A stretch of 37,812 nucleotides of DNA from Oleidesulfovibrio sp964593925 (GTDB taxonomy: Bacteria > Desulfobacterota > Desulfovibrionia > Desulfovibrionales > Desulfovibrionaceae). The stretch spans positions 1-37,812 of the forward strand of contig CAZQKM010000023.1 of assembly GCA_964593925.1 (NCBI GenBank), read 5' to 3'. Under the pieces are notes generated by a model. It did no database searches. It saw nothing but the letters and a program-made list of their open reading frames with translations, and was not told the DNA's origin. Both the position numbers and the translations under genes were made by a program. Each line of letters opens with the position of its first letter. The stretch's first letter is position 1. Positions 15,769-24,419 of this stretch are shown in pieces.

Positions 15769-16256
15769 CAGCGTATATCAGCTTAGGATCCAACTTGGGT
15801 TGTCTGGACGTTAATCTGGGTAAAGCTGCACATGCCATCGCAGCTTTACCCGGTGTGAAGCTTGAGGCCAGTTCTCCAATATACCAGACCGAGCCTCAAG
15901 AAAAAAAAGGGCAGCCATGGTTTGCCAATCAGGTTTTACGATGCACGTCTGTGGATAACGATGCAAACATGCTGATGAGTTCATTGCTTGCCACTGAAGC
16001 AGCCCTCGGGCGCGTCCGGCATGAGGCCTTTGGTCCCAGAGTTATTGATATTGATCTGTTACTACTGGATGATATGCATATTGTCTCAGCGTTGGTTACG
16101 CTACCGCATCCACGCATGTGGAGTAGGGCATTTGTACTTGTTCCGTTACTGGATGTATTTGTGGACCCCCAATCATCAACGATCACACGCGTAACAATAT
16201 GTAATGCTTTAAAAAAAATAGACTTTCGTATTGAAGGGCAACAAATCTGGCAGTAA
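15765..16256 (+). CDS. folK: HPPK (FolK), with ATA at the expected start codon
   Basis: 6-Hydroxymethyl-7,8-dihydropterin pyrophosphokinase of folate synthesis. The catalytic signature FGPRVIDIDLLLLDD and the PHPRMWSRAFVLVPL segment are intact. The N-terminal motif AYISLGSNLG is encoded at 15771-15800, upstream of the first usable start (TTG 15795). In frame, the codon where Met is expected is ATA at 15765, overlapping the dapL stop (CTATAACA). No ATG, GTG or TTG lies between the upstream in-frame stop (15735) and the motif. A single G at 15767 would give the common ATGA overlap, with dapL ending in TGA. So either ATA initiates (coupled to dapL termination), the base is wrong, or the gene starts at TTG 15795 and lacks its first strand. 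Length from ATA, 163 aa, is normal. Confidence 0.82.
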   Translation: MTAYISLGSNLGCLDVNLGKAAHAIAALPGVKLEASSPIYQTEPQEKKGQPWFANQVLRCTSVDNDANMLMSSLLATEAALGRVRHEAFGPRVIDIDLLLLDDMHIVSALVTLPHPRMWSRAFVLVPLLDVFVDPQSSTITRVTICNALKKIDFRIEGQQIWQ

Positions 16257-16282
16257 AATACCAGCAGGGAGTACATGTAGAG

Positions 16283-16573
16283 ATGTGGAAATGGCTTGTT
16301 ATTATCGGCGCAGGTTATTTGTTGTTTCGCCTACTTATGAACGATCAGAAGCGTAAAACGCAGACAAGTGATACCGAGCAAAAGCGGAAGTTTGCTGCCG
16401 GAGAAATGGCAAAAGATCCAGTGTGTGGAACGTATATTGAAAAAGACAGCAGTATCAGCGTGCGTGATGGAGATACCTTGCATCGTTTTTGCAGCTATGA
16501 TTGCCGCGATGCATTTTTAAAACAGCTTCAGGATGCCGGTAGGCAAATTCCTGAACAGGAAGACACAAAATAG
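16283..16573 (+). CDS. Membrane-anchored YHS-like metal-binding protein
   Basis: A 96-aa protein with one N-terminal membrane segment (WLVIIGAGYLLFRLL), a charged linker and a YHS-type domain: KDPVCGTYIEKDSSISV, then HRFCSYDCRDAFLKQL. The cysteines in DPVCG and FCSYDC are those that bind metal in YHS/TRASH domains. Similar short proteins are often found in deltaproteobacteria and are called transcriptional regulators without evidence; the single anchor suggests a membrane-associated metal-binding role instead. It follows folK by 26 bases and probably closes the dapL unit. Confidence 0.75.
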   Translation: MWKWLVIIGAGYLLFRLLMNDQKRKTQTSDTEQKRKFAAGEMAKDPVCGTYIEKDSSISVRDGDTLHRFCSYDCRDAFLKQLQDAGRQIPEQEDTK

Positions 16574-16869
16574 ACAAATAGACAACTGGAAATATCCTGA
16601 CTTGAACCTGACTTGAAAAAGTTTGAGAAATCAAAGCCGTCTTTTTTTTGTGTTGTTTGTGTGATCCGGGCTTGGACAGAGGCGACATTATGCTGTTTTA
16701 AATGTCTCATAATGTAAATTATGTTAACTTTTAGCTACAAAAAAACATATTAATACAGGTTATTGCAATTTCATCCTGTTTCGTGAAACTTTCGATAAGT
16801 GCATGCTAAAGAATGGTACAGACCAGCCCAAGTCGTCGACGGCCTTGGTGCCAACGTAGAAATACACGG
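16574..16869. other. Convergent intergenic region with short tandem repeats
   Basis: No gene is convincing here. CCTGACTTGAA occurs twice in tandem (16596-16606, 16607-16617). A T-rich run (16643-16650) could serve termination of the dapL unit but has no good stem. A GTTAACTTTT half-site like those beside the S24 repressor lies at 16723-16732. An imperfect palindrome centred on GTCGAC lies at 16829-16850, just after the acyltransferase gene that ends at 16870. Confidence 0.5.
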
Positions 16870-17754
16870 TTAAGATTTTTGAGTTGAGCGAGGCTGAGTT
16901 TTCCAACGGTTATGCATCCAAAACCACTGCTCTGGGTATTCGAGGACAATATTTTCAATGGCGTGTGTATAAAACTCGGCAACCTGCCTGACTCGTTGCT
17001 CCACATCGCCTTGCAACGTTTCTGTATCGAGCGGCTTCATGCAGCGGAAAAGAAACTGCTCACCTTGACGGATAAGAAATATTGGAGCGACTAGAGCTTT
17101 GCCTCTTACTGCAAGCAAAGCCGGGCCCTGATTTACCGCAGCTATTTTACCCAAGAAAGGCAAAAAGACAGCTTCTGACTCACTACAATTATGGTCTGCG
17201 AGAAATGATACGATATGATTCCCTCGCAATGCTTTCATCACAGGTCTCACCGCATTTCGATGATCGATAACGGTAAGGTTGACGCCCCTGAGTGCCGTAA
17301 TGCACTCTTGTGCCAGTACATTTTTTTGTTTTCTTGTGACAACAAAAATTTTGCGATCCAAAAAATCCGGATTACTGCAAAGGCAGGCTGTAAGTAACTC
17401 CCAAGCGCCTATGTGCGCTGTAATGGCGACTATGGGGCGCTGTTGTCTCAATACATGCTGCAATAATTCGGGGCGGTCCACCACAAGACGTCCGGGCAAA
17501 CTTTTTGTCAGGCCTGGATTTAAAAGTATTTCTATAAAAGAGGTACAATTACTGATAAAACTTTTTTGGGCTACGACATTGGCCTGTGCAGGGGGCATGT
17601 TCAAGCGCTGGCTAATAGCCTGTAACGCAAGGCGACGGCGTGAAGGTAATGCCTGCCATAAAAGAAGGCCCAGTCCTTTTCCCAAGGTACGCACTTGGCC
17701 ATGGGTGATCCTGCCCCCCAGCCCCAGAACACCTTTTATGAGCAATTGCCGCAT
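16870..17754 (-). CDS. LpxL/HtrB-like lipid A acyltransferase
   Basis: A 294-aa member of the bacterial lipid A acyltransferase family, which transfers secondary acyl chains from acyl-ACP to lipid A at the inner membrane. The catalytic His-x4-Glu motif is HIGAWE (His114, Glu119). Family features also include ADHNCSESEAVFLPFLG (the usual DQ is DH here), GPALLAVRGKA and the C-terminal PEQWFWMHNRWKT. The N-terminal hydrophobic stretch GLLLWQAL suits membrane association. It follows the DUF374 acyltransferase by three bases and ends the msbA unit, so its substrate is probably the lipid A that MsbA flips. LpxL versus LpxM type cannot be decided by eye. Confidence 0.88.
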   Translation of the reverse strand: MRQLLIKGVLGLGGRITHGQVRTLGKGLGLLLWQALPSRRRLALQAISQRLNMPPAQANVVAQKSFISNCTSFIEILLNPGLTKSLPGRLVVDRPELLQHVLRQQRPIVAITAHIGAWELLTACLCSNPDFLDRKIFVVTRKQKNVLAQECITALRGVNLTVIDHRNAVRPVMKALRGNHIVSFLADHNCSESEAVFLPFLGKIAAVNQGPALLAVRGKALVAPIFLIRQGEQFLFRCMKPLDTETLQGDVEQRVRQVAEFYTHAIENIVLEYPEQWFWMHNRWKTQPRSTQKS

Positions 17755-17757
17755 AGC

Positions 17758-18390
17758 TTATGTTCCTAGTGCCATTAATTTGTTTTGCAAAATGGTTGTT
17801 TCATCAGGCGCAAGACCTTTGTTAGCGTCAGAAGTTGCCGTGGGCTGATAAGGAAGACCATAAGTGATTTGTATCTTGCTGAATGGCAAAGGAATTTGAA
17901 ATTTATCCCAGGATTTTGTTAGCACTTTGGCACGCGACATATGTATCCTAACAGGCACAATATAAGCTGAGATATGTTGTGCTAAAAATATAGCCCCTTC
18001 TTTTGCCTGGTGGCGTGGCCCACGCGGCCCGTCCACTGTGATACAGGCAGCTAACCCGTATTTGCGCATCATTTTTGCACTTTGCAAAAGTGCATTTACC
18101 CCTCCGCGTGAGCTGGAACCACGTGCCGTGTATAAACCAAGCCGCGTAAGCACACCTGCAAGATACTCCCCGTCTCTGCTTTGGCTGACCACAGTGACAA
18201 TTTCAAGGCTACGCTTGACATGCATCAAGGGAAACAGCTCATCATGCCAGAGGGCAAAGACCATAGGGATTTTTTTTTGCCATAAAACGTCAACAGCCTG
18301 CCTTCCGTCTTCTCGGTAACGCAACGTAGAGCACCACACAGAGTATATCCGGTATAAAACCGGGCAAACAAAGGCGGGACTAAACTTCAT
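17758..18390 (-). CDS. DUF374 lysophospholipid acyltransferase-like protein
   Basis: A 210-aa protein of the DUF374 branch of the PlsC/LPLAT superfamily. It has the His-Asp motif ALWHDELF (residues 46-53), SQSRDGEYLAGVL, the Gly-Ser-Ser-Ser-Arg-Gly-Gly stretch (TARGSSSRGG) and DGPRGPRHQAKEGA, all diagnostic of the branch. In gamma- and deltaproteobacteria such genes sit near lipid A or Kdo genes, and here it lies between msbA (11-base overlap) and an LpxL-like gene. A role in lipid A or core modification is inferred; the acyl donor and acceptor are unknown. Confidence 0.87.
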   Translation of the reverse strand: MKFSPAFVCPVLYRIYSVWCSTLRYREDGRQAVDVLWQKKIPMVFALWHDELFPLMHVKRSLEIVTVVSQSRDGEYLAGVLTRLGLYTARGSSSRGGVNALLQSAKMMRKYGLAACITVDGPRGPRHQAKEGAIFLAQHISAYIVPVRIHMSRAKVLTKSWDKFQIPLPFSKIQITYGLPYQPTATSDANKGLAPDETTILQNKLMALGT

Positions 18391-20185
18391 AGCTCTCCCC
18401 TACTTTCTGGCCAGATGCCGAATGCTCTGTCTGAAACTGCATGTTATATAAACGAGTATACAGCGGGCAACGCCTTAACAATTCCGTATGGTGGCCCTGT
18501 GAAATAATACGGCCTCGCTCCATGACCAATATTCTGTCTGCCCCCAGGATGGTCGATAGTCTGTGGGCAATGACGATGCTGGTTCTATGAGCCATCAGGT
18601 TATCCAGGGCTTTCTGGACGATTTGTTCAGACTGGGAATCCAACGCACTAGTAGCCTCATCAAGAATCAGCAGTGGCGCATCTTTAAGGAGCGCTCTGGC
18701 AATGGTCAAACGTTGCTTTTGACCGCCGGAAAGCTTTACACCGCGTTCGCCGATGATGGTCTGGTATCCGTCGGGCAGCTGAGTAATAAAATCGTGGGCA
18801 AATGCCGCATGGGCTGCCTGATAAACTGATTCGGGGTCAATACTTTCTGTGCCATAGGCAATATTTTCAATAACCGGCATATTAAACAAAAATGCATCTT
18901 GTGAAACCGTGGCCACATTACGCCGAAGCGTGGCCAGTGTATACTCCTGTATCTCTTTGTTATTCAAAAGAATACGCCCCGAGCTATGCACGTAAAGCCG
19001 GGAGATGAGATTGACAAACGTTGTTTTGCCCGCCCCGCTGGGGCCTACAATGGCAACTCGCTCCCCTTTTTTTACTGTCAGGGTAATATTGCTGAGTGCT
19101 GGAGCGGCAGTATTGTCATAACAGAACGTTACATTTTCAAACTTGAGTTCGTTAAAAACGCCGTCAAAGACGATAGTGCCATCTTGCTCAACAGCAATTT
19201 CTGTAGAGTCTAGAATTTCAAAAACCCGCTCTGCCCCTGCCAGTGCACGCTGGATTTCCATATTTGCAGAGTTAAGACTTTTGACAGGATCATAGAGCAT
19301 GATAAGTGCGGCTACAAAAGAAAAAAATGTACCGGGTGTGGAGACGCCATCAATGACCTGCTTACCACCATACCAGATAACAAGCCCAATCCCCAAAGCA
19401 CCGACCAGCTCCATCACAGGGGACGACAGCTCACTGAATACGGTTTCCTTGACCGCAATTTTCACCAGCCTGTTGTTTTCTTTTTTAAAGCGGGCAGCTT
19501 CTTTTTTTTCGGTGGCAAAAGCTTTGACTACTCTGATACCATTGAAAACTTCCTGCAAAAAAATAGAGATATCAGAAAGCTTTATCTGATTTCGACGCCC
19601 AAGCTTACGTACTTTGCGGCCAAAGTAGATAAAAGGCGCTGCAGCCAGCGGAAGGACCAGCACTGCCCAGCTTGCCAAAAACCAGTCTTGATAAAACACC
19701 ACCCCAATCAGACATATCATGGTCACAAACTGTCGTACGGCCATGACCACTGAGGGCAGACTTGAACGTATCAGAGTAACATCATTTATAATTCTCGACA
19801 TCAACATACCAACTTGATGCTCTTCATAAAAGCGTGTCGGCAGGCAGATAATTTTTTCGTACAACTCGTTACGTAAACGCTCAAGCACCATAAGACTTGC
19901 GTAGCGCATACAGTAGTTTTGTACATAACGCCCCAGACCTTTGACTATAATAATAAGAAGATAGGCAAAAGGCACCCACAAAAGCATGGTACTGTCTTTG
20001 CGTATAAAAATGTCGTCAAGGGCTGGTTTTACCAGGTATGCCGCTGCACTGGTACATGCTGCAACAGCCAGCATGCCCACAACCGCAACAGCCATGTATA
20101 GCTTGTATGAAGCAAAGTAGCTAAAAATTCTACGAAAAAGACGTCTTCCTTGGGAATGTTCGTCGTGATGCTGTACAGTAGGCAT
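18380..20185 (-). CDS. msbA: Lipid A export ABC transporter MsbA
   Basis: A 601-aa ABC half-transporter that flips lipid A-core across the inner membrane as a homodimer. Six membrane segments span about residues 30-320 and include FYEEHQVGMLMSRI and the coupling region EVFNGIRVVKAFATE. The ATPase domain has Walker A GPSGAGKTT, the Q-loop SQDAFLFN, the signature LSGGQKQR, Walker B LLILDEATSALDS and the H-loop IAHRLST. It heads a three-gene unit with two acyltransferases, which supports lipid A rather than drugs as substrate. The start at 20185 has no strong ribosome site. It is divergent from yedF across 93 bases. Confidence 0.93.
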   Translation of the reverse strand: MPTVQHHDEHSQGRRLFRRIFSYFASYKLYMAVAVVGMLAVAACTSAAAYLVKPALDDIFIRKDSTMLLWVPFAYLLIIIVKGLGRYVQNYCMRYASLMVLERLRNELYEKIICLPTRFYEEHQVGMLMSRIINDVTLIRSSLPSVVMAVRQFVTMICLIGVVFYQDWFLASWAVLVLPLAAAPFIYFGRKVRKLGRRNQIKLSDISIFLQEVFNGIRVVKAFATEKKEAARFKKENNRLVKIAVKETVFSELSSPVMELVGALGIGLVIWYGGKQVIDGVSTPGTFFSFVAALIMLYDPVKSLNSANMEIQRALAGAERVFEILDSTEIAVEQDGTIVFDGVFNELKFENVTFCYDNTAAPALSNITLTVKKGERVAIVGPSGAGKTTFVNLISRLYVHSSGRILLNNKEIQEYTLATLRRNVATVSQDAFLFNMPVIENIAYGTESIDPESVYQAAHAAFAHDFITQLPDGYQTIIGERGVKLSGGQKQRLTIARALLKDAPLLILDEATSALDSQSEQIVQKALDNLMAHRTSIVIAHRLSTILGADRILVMERGRIISQGHHTELLRRCPLYTRLYNMQFQTEHSASGQKVGESYEV

Positions 20186-20278
20186 TGATATCCGCGGGTT
20201 AAGGTGTAAAAAATGTCAATTGTTGTTCACTATGGGGTGCTTGTTGTATAGGATATTTTAATCACAGGAGAACGTATC

Positions 20279-20902
20279 ATGCCAGAATTTGTAATAGACT
20301 GCCAGGGGCTTCCCTGCCCTCAGCCTGTGCTGCGATGCAAGAAGTATCTAGAGCAAGACATCCCCGAATGTTTTGAGGTTGTAGTGGACAATGAGGCTGC
20401 AAAAGAGAATGTCATACGTTTTTTGGCAACTCGAGGGTATACCGCCCAGACTAGTTCCACTGCGCAAGGTATCTGGAGTTTACGGGCTACCCGTGAAAAA
20501 CTTTTTTCAGATAAGGATAATCAAAAACCATGTTTAGAGACTTGTCACCAAACTGATATTGTAACTGAAAAAGCAGTGGTGCTACTGACTGCGGATAGCA
20601 TCGGGGCCGGCGATGATCTGTTAGGGGCAAAGCTGGTTAAAAATTTTCTGGCAACACTGCCGGAGTTCGGTAACTCATTGTGGCGTATTATTTTGCTGAA
20701 TGGGGGGGTTCGCCTTGCGGTCTCTGACAGCCCTGTACTTGAAGCGCTCAATACACTTGAGGCCATGGGCGTGGAAATTTTTGTATGCGGTGCCTGCCTT
20801 GAGCACTTTGATTTACTGCATGCTAAAAAAATTGGGCAGGTAACAAACATGCTTGATATTGTCACCAGTCTGCAATTGGCAACAAAAATTATTCGTCCTT
20901 AA
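20279..20902 (+). CDS. yedF: Selenium metabolism protein YedF
   Basis: A 207-aa two-domain protein. Residues 1-75 are a TusA/SirA-like sulfur-carrier fold with the Cys-Pro-x-Pro motif CPQP (Cys13). Residues about 97-205 are a DsrE-like domain with the YedF signatures LLTADSIGAGDDLLGAKLVKNFL-type start, LNGGVRLA and FVCGACLEHFDL. The family co-occurs with selD and is proposed to carry or handle selenium; the biochemical step is not established. AGGAGA precedes the ATG by eight bases. Finding it 16 kb from a Sec-containing selD fits a selenium-using cell. It heads a plus-strand pair with a pseudouridine synthase. Confidence 0.9.
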   Translation: MPEFVIDCQGLPCPQPVLRCKKYLEQDIPECFEVVVDNEAAKENVIRFLATRGYTAQTSSTAQGIWSLRATREKLFSDKDNQKPCLETCHQTDIVTEKAVVLLTADSIGAGDDLLGAKLVKNFLATLPEFGNSLWRIILLNGGVRLAVSDSPVLEALNTLEAMGVEIFVCGACLEHFDLLHAKKIGQVTNMLDIVTSLQLATKIIRP

Positions 20903-20920
20903 ACAACTAGCTACGATCAT

Positions 20921-21757
20921 ATGCCTAAAAATAAAGAAAAAAAATACTCTTCTCGCCCTGTGGACTGCCAAGAGGCCCATCAAACCCCTCAGCCCTCCTG
21001 TAACCATACTGCGGTCCGCATCAACAAAGCGTTGGCCGAAGCGGGTATCTGTTCGCGTCGAGCTGCGGATAAGCTGGTCCTTCAGGGGCTTGTCATGGTA
21101 AATGGAACAAGGGTCGATACTCCTGGATTCAAAGTTATTTTTGGTAAAGACAATATAACTGTAGAGGGTAAGCCTGTTTGCCTTGTATCCCCCGCTGACA
21201 AGCAGTACACATACCTGCTGGCGAATAAACCCATCGAAATGGTCACCACGGCACATGATCCTGAAGGGCGCCCTACGGTGATGGATTTAATACCTGCAAG
21301 CTTGCGCCATAAACGCCTTTTTCCTGTGGGCAGGTTGGACTTTTTTTCCGAGGGACTCTTGTTGCTGACTGACGACGGAGAGTTAGCCCACAGATTGACC
21401 CATCCATCATGGCATATGCCCAAAACCTACCATGTTCAAGTACGCGGAACAGTACGGGATGACCAGGTAGAACGCATGTGCAAAGGAATGACCTTGGCAG
21501 AGGGTGAACGCCTTGCTCCTGTAAAGGTAGAAATTCTTGCCCGTTCTTCAGAGTCCACTCTACTCGCATTGACTCTGATGCAGGGTCTTAACAGGCAGAT
21601 ACGCCGTATGTGTCGCGATCTTGATCTGGTTATTTTATCTCTCTGCCGTATTAAGCAAGGCCCCATTGCCTTGGGCATCTTACCCAAAGGACATGTACGC
21701 CCACTTTCCACCTCAGAGCGCACTGCGTTATTTAAAGCCGTGGGCCTTGTAGTTTGA
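20921..21757 (+). CDS. rluB: 23S rRNA pseudouridine synthase, RluB/RsuA family
   Basis: A 278-aa RNA-modifying enzyme. After a charged, low-complexity start of about 30 residues, an S4 RNA-binding domain follows (RINKALAEAGICSRRAADKLVLQGLVMVNG). The catalytic domain has the active Asp in GRLDFFSEGLLLLTDDG (about residue 138), KTYHVQVRG and LTLMQGLNRQIRRMC. The layout and length suit RluB/RluE/RsuA enzymes; RluB is the best guess but the exact uridine is not readable. It lies 18 bases after yedF. The 155 bases after it, before the convergent glycosyltransferase, hold no clear terminator. Confidence 0.88.
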   Translation: MPKNKEKKYSSRPVDCQEAHQTPQPSCNHTAVRINKALAEAGICSRRAADKLVLQGLVMVNGTRVDTPGFKVIFGKDNITVEGKPVCLVSPADKQYTYLLANKPIEMVTTAHDPEGRPTVMDLIPASLRHKRLFPVGRLDFFSEGLLLLTDDGELAHRLTHPSWHMPKTYHVQVRGTVRDDQVERMCKGMTLAEGERLAPVKVEILARSSESTLLALTLMQGLNRQIRRMCRDLDLVILSLCRIKQGPIALGILPKGHVRPLSTSERTALFKAVGLVV

Positions 21758-21912
21758 TCATGGCCAGAGATTGCCAAAACGAATGCCCTAGTGGATATTT
21801 TCGACAAAGCACATATGGGACCGTATAAAAAGCAAAACTCAGCTCCAAACAAAGGCTTTTTTGCGGCTGTATTAAAACGTGTACAGCTAGCAGTACCCTG
21901 CCGTTGGGTATA

Positions 21913-23055
21913 TTACCCTTGGGACCATGTGTCCTTGAGCCTACAGCGTGCTTGTCGTTCCAGTGTGCGTAACAACATACGAGTTTTTATCGAACGCGGA
22001 TGCACCGCAGCTTTCATGTAACGACGTATGGTGTGCAAAGTATTCTCTTTGTTAGGCGCTTTGCGCTTGTTCCCCTCATCCCGCCAATAGTCAAACTGTG
22101 TGGCAATGCTCTGTCTATCCCCACTGATAAAGGCATCTACCAAAGGCAAAAAAGGACCTTGCTCTCGCAGTTCAGGAGCAATAAATTCATTACGGAACCA
22201 TCGTGGGTCAAGGCCATTGAAAATCGCCAAGCAATGCTCAATGCAACGCTCGCGCCACATGGCATCGGTACCGACCATGCGAGGGGCGAGTTTTTTTATG
22301 TCACGGAACAAATTTTCTGAAAGGTATTTAACCAAAGGTTTGATTGCTTGCGCTTTTAGCAGGATACACTTTACCTCTACAAAATGCGCTATCTGGTGCT
22401 CAATCTCAAGTTCTAGTGCTGATGAGGTACGCTTATGATCTTGTCTAAAATAGTACACAATATCAGGGCATTGTGAAAATGCCTCGACCTGAGTAAGGGC
22501 TTGGTACATGCTACATACATCTTGACCTAGCTTATAGTCTGGGTGTTGCATCTCAATGCGACGTAAAAAGGCCGTACTAAAAATCCAACGCCATACAACC
22601 TTACACTTCCAGTACGCTGGGTTGGCAAAGGTCGTCCGAGCTATTGCAGGCAAGTGAAAATATCTGCGAGTATTAAAGGTACGCTCTGAAAAAACCACAG
22701 CATTACCGCACACCATGTCCACGTTATCTTGAAGCGCTACTTCAAACATCCGTTTTACTGCGTGCTTATCAAGAAAGTCGTCTGCGTCAAGCCAAGTTAT
22801 GTAGTCTCCCTCTGCCAGTTGTTGCCCCACGCAACGAGCTCCTCCCAAGCCTCTGTTTTGCTGGCTGACAACCCGCACACGGGGATCGGCCTTTGCATAG
22901 CACTGTGCGATTTCCAGTGTGTTATCCGTTGAACCGTCATTAATGACAAGCACTTCAATATCCGGCTCTGACTGGGCAAGACACGACTCCAAAGTTACAG
23001 GGAGCCAGCGTTGCATATTATACGAGGGAACGACAATGGAAAGCTTGGGAGACAT
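21913..23055 (-). CDS. Family 2 glycosyltransferase
   Basis: A 380-aa GT-A enzyme. The N-terminal about 110 residues are a standard GT2 domain: LSIVVPSYNMQRWLPVTLES, VLVINDGSTDNT, NRGLGGAR and the metal-binding DxD in WLDADDF. The C-terminal two thirds contain aromatic/basic stretches and probably determine the acceptor, which is unknown; surface polysaccharide or LPS synthesis is likely. The frame is open up to 23193, but that part covers the tRNA-Leu gene and its terminator. The start at 23055 (MSPKLSIVV) has GAGGA seven bases upstream and is preferred. It stands alone, convergent with rluB. Confidence 0.9.
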   Translation of the reverse strand: MSPKLSIVVPSYNMQRWLPVTLESCLAQSEPDIEVLVINDGSTDNTLEIAQCYAKADPRVRVVSQQNRGLGGARCVGQQLAEGDYITWLDADDFLDKHAVKRMFEVALQDNVDMVCGNAVVFSERTFNTRRYFHLPAIARTTFANPAYWKCKVVWRWIFSTAFLRRIEMQHPDYKLGQDVCSMYQALTQVEAFSQCPDIVYYFRQDHKRTSSALELEIEHQIAHFVEVKCILLKAQAIKPLVKYLSENLFRDIKKLAPRMVGTDAMWRERCIEHCLAIFNGLDPRWFRNEFIAPELREQGPFLPLVDAFISGDRQSIATQFDYWRDEGNKRKAPNKENTLHTIRRYMKAAVHPRSIKTRMLLRTLERQARCRLKDTWSQG

Positions 23056-23106
23056 ATACACATCCTCGTCAAAAGTAACAGGTACGGGGATTGCCTGCGA
23101 TGCCGA

Positions 23107-23135
23107 ATAAAAAAACGCCGTAAGTACGGCGTTTT
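23107..23135 (-). terminator. Terminator of the rimI-tpiA-secG-tRNA-Leu unit
   Basis: A perfect 11-bp stem (AAAACGCCGTA/TACGGCGTTTT, plus 23112-23122 and 23125-23135) with a 2-base loop as written. On the minus strand it runs into seven or more T's. It lies 16 bases after the tRNA and 52 bases before the glycosyltransferase start, so the latter needs its own promoter. Confidence 0.93.
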
Positions 23136-23150
23136 CCAGTATGGTATGAT

Positions 23151-23236
23151 TGGTGCCGAGGGCGGGAGTCGAACCCGCACGGACGTAATCCACTACCCCC
23201 TCAAGATAGCGTGTCTACCAGTTCCACCACTTCGGC
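23151..23236 (-). tRNA. tRNA-Leu (anticodon GAG)
   Basis: A class II tRNA of 86 bases including an encoded CCA (plus 23151-23153). The acceptor stem GCCGAAG/CTCGGC closes with one non-Watson-Crick pair. The D-loop GGTAGACAC, a 7-base anticodon loop TTGAGGG (anticodon at 23200-23202), a long variable arm and the T-loop GGTTCGACTCC are all present. It starts 13 bases after secG. E. coli also has tRNA-Leu(GAG) straight after secG (leuU), so the arrangement is conserved over a large distance. Confidence 0.97.
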
Positions 23237-23249
23237 GTATAAACCTGTT

Positions 23250-23579
23250 TTACTGAGCAGGCTGCTCAGGTTGCTCAAGCGGCTCTTCTATCGCCACTGG
23301 AGGCTGCTGGGGGATGTCTACCTGCAAATCAACAACACTTGACTGCGTACGGGTGTCCTTTGTGCTGATATAATTGTAACTTAGCGAAGTTATAATGAAA
23401 AAAGCGGCTATTGTTGCAGTCAGCTTCGCCAGCATACCACCTGCCCCTGCTCCGCCAAACATAGAGGAACTACCGCCACCAAATATGACCCCCATGCCCT
23501 CTTTGCCGGATTGTAGCAATACAAGCACAGTGAGTATAAGGCAGACAACTATATGAAGAATAAGAATCATGGATTGCAC
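23250..23579 (-). CDS. secG: Preprotein translocase subunit SecG
   Basis: A 109-aa inner-membrane subunit of the SecYEG channel. Two membrane segments (residues about 4-23 and 50-72) flank the conserved cytosolic loop LLQSGKEGMG...GGGSSSMFG. The tail is Pro/Gln/Glu-rich (EEPLEQPEQPAQ), common in this family. The best start is GTG at 23579, ten bases after a strong GAGGAGG (23590-23596 on the plus strand); the ATG three codons later is too far from that site. It follows tpiA by 47 bases and precedes tRNA-Leu. Confidence 0.94.
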   Translation of the reverse strand: MQSMILILHIVVCLILTVLVLLQSGKEGMGVIFGGGSSSMFGGAGAGGMLAKLTATIAAFFIITSLSYNYISTKDTRTQSSVVDLQVDIPQQPPVAIEEPLEQPEQPAQ

Positions 23580-23626
23580 AGTTTGAGTTCCTCCTCAGGA
23601 ATTATACCCTGGCAAAACAAAAAGCA

Positions 23627-24379
23627 TCAAGCAAGAACTATGCGGCTGAAACTTTCTGCCTGTAGAGAAGCGCCACCTACCAATACTCCGTCCACATTGT
23701 CAAGAGAAATAATATCAGAGGCGTTTTCCGGCTTTACGCTTCCACCATATAAAATGCGTATAGAATCGGCAGCGCCAGGTAACAAACCATGTAGCATGGA
23801 GCGTATAAGCGCGTGTGTGGTTTTGATGTCTTCAAGCCCTGCAACCTTACCTGTGCCAATGGCCCATACGGGTTCATAGGCCACGGCCAACCTGATGGGG
23901 GCAATGTCGGCGGGTGTTCCAGAAAGCCCTTGCTTTAATTGTTCTTGCAGTACCTTTTCCAAATCACCGCCTTCGCGTTGAGTCAGGGTTTCACCTATAC
24001 ACAAGATGACATTCAACCCTGAAGCCAGACTACATGCTGTTTTGCGTCCCACAAGTTCGTTGCTTTCTCCCATAATGCTTCTACGCTCGGAGTGGCCGGT
24101 AAGCACCCAGCTTGCTCCCGCAGAGGATATCATATTAGGCGAAGTTTCACCTGTGAAAGCCCCTTCTTTTTCCGGGTATACGTTTTGAGCTCCACAATGA
24201 ACTCCTTTTACATCTTTAAAGGCTTTCGCGACCCCTGCAAGCCCCAAAAAGTTAGGAAAGACGAGCACTTCACGGTCAGCAGGAAGTACCCCCATGACAC
24301 TAAGTAGTTCCTGGGCAGTTTGAGCAGCCTCTTTGTCTGTCTTGTACATTTTCCAGTTTGCAGCCATGAGCTTTTTCAT
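23627..24379 (-). CDS. tpiA: Triosephosphate isomerase
   Basis: Interconverts dihydroxyacetone phosphate and glyceraldehyde 3-phosphate in the cytoplasm. The 250-aa protein has all catalytic residues: Lys in AANWKMYKT, His in TGHSERR, Glu in AYEPVWAIGTG, and the phosphate-gripping loop plus YGGSVKPENA and GVLVGGASL. A GGGAGG site lies 11 bases upstream of the ATG. It sits between rimI and secG in a unit that ends with tRNA-Leu. No oddities. Confidence 0.98.
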   Translation of the reverse strand: MKKLMAANWKMYKTDKEAAQTAQELLSVMGVLPADREVLVFPNFLGLAGVAKAFKDVKGVHCGAQNVYPEKEGAFTGETSPNMISSAGASWVLTGHSERRSIMGESNELVGRKTACSLASGLNVILCIGETLTQREGGDLEKVLQEQLKQGLSGTPADIAPIRLAVAYEPVWAIGTGKVAGLEDIKTTHALIRSMLHGLLPGAADSIRILYGGSVKPENASDIISLDNVDGVLVGGASLQAESFSRIVLA

Positions 24380-24419
24380 AAAGACAACATCCTCCCGTAT
24401 ATCGTAAGTTAGTGTACAA

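Noticed and set aside
23056..23193. N-terminal extension of the glycosyltransferase
   Set aside because: It would be read from the tRNA-Leu gene and its terminator. The MSPKLSIVV start at 23055 has a good ribosome site.
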